64,000 nt of DNA from an uncultured Erythrobacter sp. (GTDB taxonomy: Bacteria; Pseudomonadota; Alphaproteobacteria; Sphingomonadales; Sphingomonadaceae): assembly GCA_947503155.1 (NCBI GenBank), contig CANNCL010000002.1, positions 372,001 to 436,000 on the forward strand, read 5' to 3'. The translations under genes were made by a program, and so were the position numbers. The notes below the pieces were generated by a model that was not told where the DNA came from, searched no databases, and was given only the letters and a program-made list of their open reading frames with translations. This document shows positions 63,509-64,000 of the stretch, in pieces; position 1 is the first letter of the stretch; every line of letters starts with the position of its first letter.

Positions 63509-64000
63509 ATGTTCAGCGGATCTATTCCCGCTCTAGCGACTCCTTTCCGCGACGGATCGTTGGACGAGGGGGCATTTCGTCAATTGGTCGATTGGCAAAT
63601 CGATCAGGGCAGCGCCGCTTTGGTCCCTTGCGGAACGACGGGAGAGGCATCGACCCTCTCCAACGCAGAGCACCACCGCGTTATCGAGATTTGCATTGAG
63701 CAAGCCGCCGGGCGCGTTCCGGTAATCGCAGGCTGCGGCAGCAACGATACGCGCAATGCCGAAATGCACATGGTTTTTGCGAAGAAGGCAGGGGCCGCAG
63801 CTGGGCTGTGTGTTGCGCCCTATTATAACCGCCCAAGCCAAGCGGGATTGATCGCGCATTTCAGCTATTTGGCGGAAAACTGCGACCTGCCGATTGTTCT
63901 GTATAATGTGCCGAGCCGCACTGTGACCGATATTGAAGATGAGACGGTCGTGGCGCTGGTGCGCAAATATCCCGACCGCATTGTGGCCATCAAAGATGCA
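63509..64000 (+). CDS. dapA: 4-hydroxy-tetrahydrodipicolinate synthase, 5' part (cut by window end)
   Basis: The first 164 residues of DapA, which condenses pyruvate with aspartate semialdehyde in lysine and diaminopimelate synthesis. It starts MFSGSIPALATPFRDGSLDE and has LVPCGTTGEASTLSNAEHHR, the APYYNRPSQAGLIAHF block and Tyr in LYNVPSRTV. The Schiff-base Lys is at residue 162, in VAIKDA, right at the window end. It is divergent from slt, with a 99-base promoter-sized gap. The remaining roughly 130 residues lie outside. Confidence 0.96.
   Translation, partial: MFSGSIPALATPFRDGSLDEGAFRQLVDWQIDQGSAALVPCGTTGEASTLSNAEHHRVIEICIEQAAGRVPVIAGCGSNDTRNAEMHMVFAKKAGAAAGLCVAPYYNRPSQAGLIAHFSYLAENCDLPIVLYNVPSRTVTDIEDETVVALVRKYPDRIVAIKDA

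Overview
The window is a contiguous stretch of a moderately GC-rich alphaproteobacterial chromosome. I place it in Sphingomonadales, most likely the Erythrobacter group, from the look of its proteins (an S5 with a long Ala/Pro and RGG-rich extension, a zinc-type adenylate kinase, the mdh-sucD-odhA-odhB-lpdA order, a direct-repeat GTTC-type LexA box before uvrA). The placement is inference; no rRNA or tRNA gene was seen to test it.

Bases 1-15265 are the S10, spc and alpha ribosomal protein operons on the plus strand: rplD (5' end cut off), rplW, rplB, rpsS, rplV, rpsC, rplP, rpmC, rpsQ, rplN, rplX, rplE, rpsN, rpsH, rplF, rplR, rpsE, rpmD, rplO, secY, adk, rpsM, rpsK, rpoA, rplQ. Two genes for exported proteins of unknown role interrupt the order: one between rpmD and rplO, bracketed by two strong terminators, and one between adk and rpsM.

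Bases 15300-18520 hold an exported serine hydrolase and two related Arg/Asp-rich exported proteins. Bases 18478-31649 form a long minus-strand block: mdh, a small exported protein, sucD, odhA, odhB, a methyltransferase, lpdA, an NAD-dependent epimerase, an amidase, a PepSY protein and a TRIC-type channel. It encodes most of the 2-oxoglutarate to succinate and malate to oxaloacetate steps, but sucC is absent.

Bases 31900-38854 carry a GGDEF-EAL protein, a SleB-type cell wall hydrolase and a BtuFCD-like ABC transporter. Bases 39100-49000 are the least ordinary part: a sulfotransferase-like protein, a large unknown protein apparently cut short by an in-frame TGA, uvrA, a cluster of hairpin repeats with paired stem changes, an HTH protein, RlpA, a 0.9 kb non-coding gap and argG.

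Bases 49000-64000 hold an acyltransferase, two cyclopropane-fatty-acid-synthase-like genes, a periplasmic molybdenum enzyme with its cytochrome b, an SDR, a MOSC protein, small exported proteins, rlmN, greB, a soluble lytic transglycosylase and the start of dapA. Genes are packed with many 1-8 base overlaps, pointing to translational coupling. I found no prophage, insertion sequence or CRISPR array. The best leads are the repeat cluster at 44848-45322, the interrupted gene at 40191, the exported genes inside housekeeping operons, and the 30-bp palindrome at the end of rlmN.
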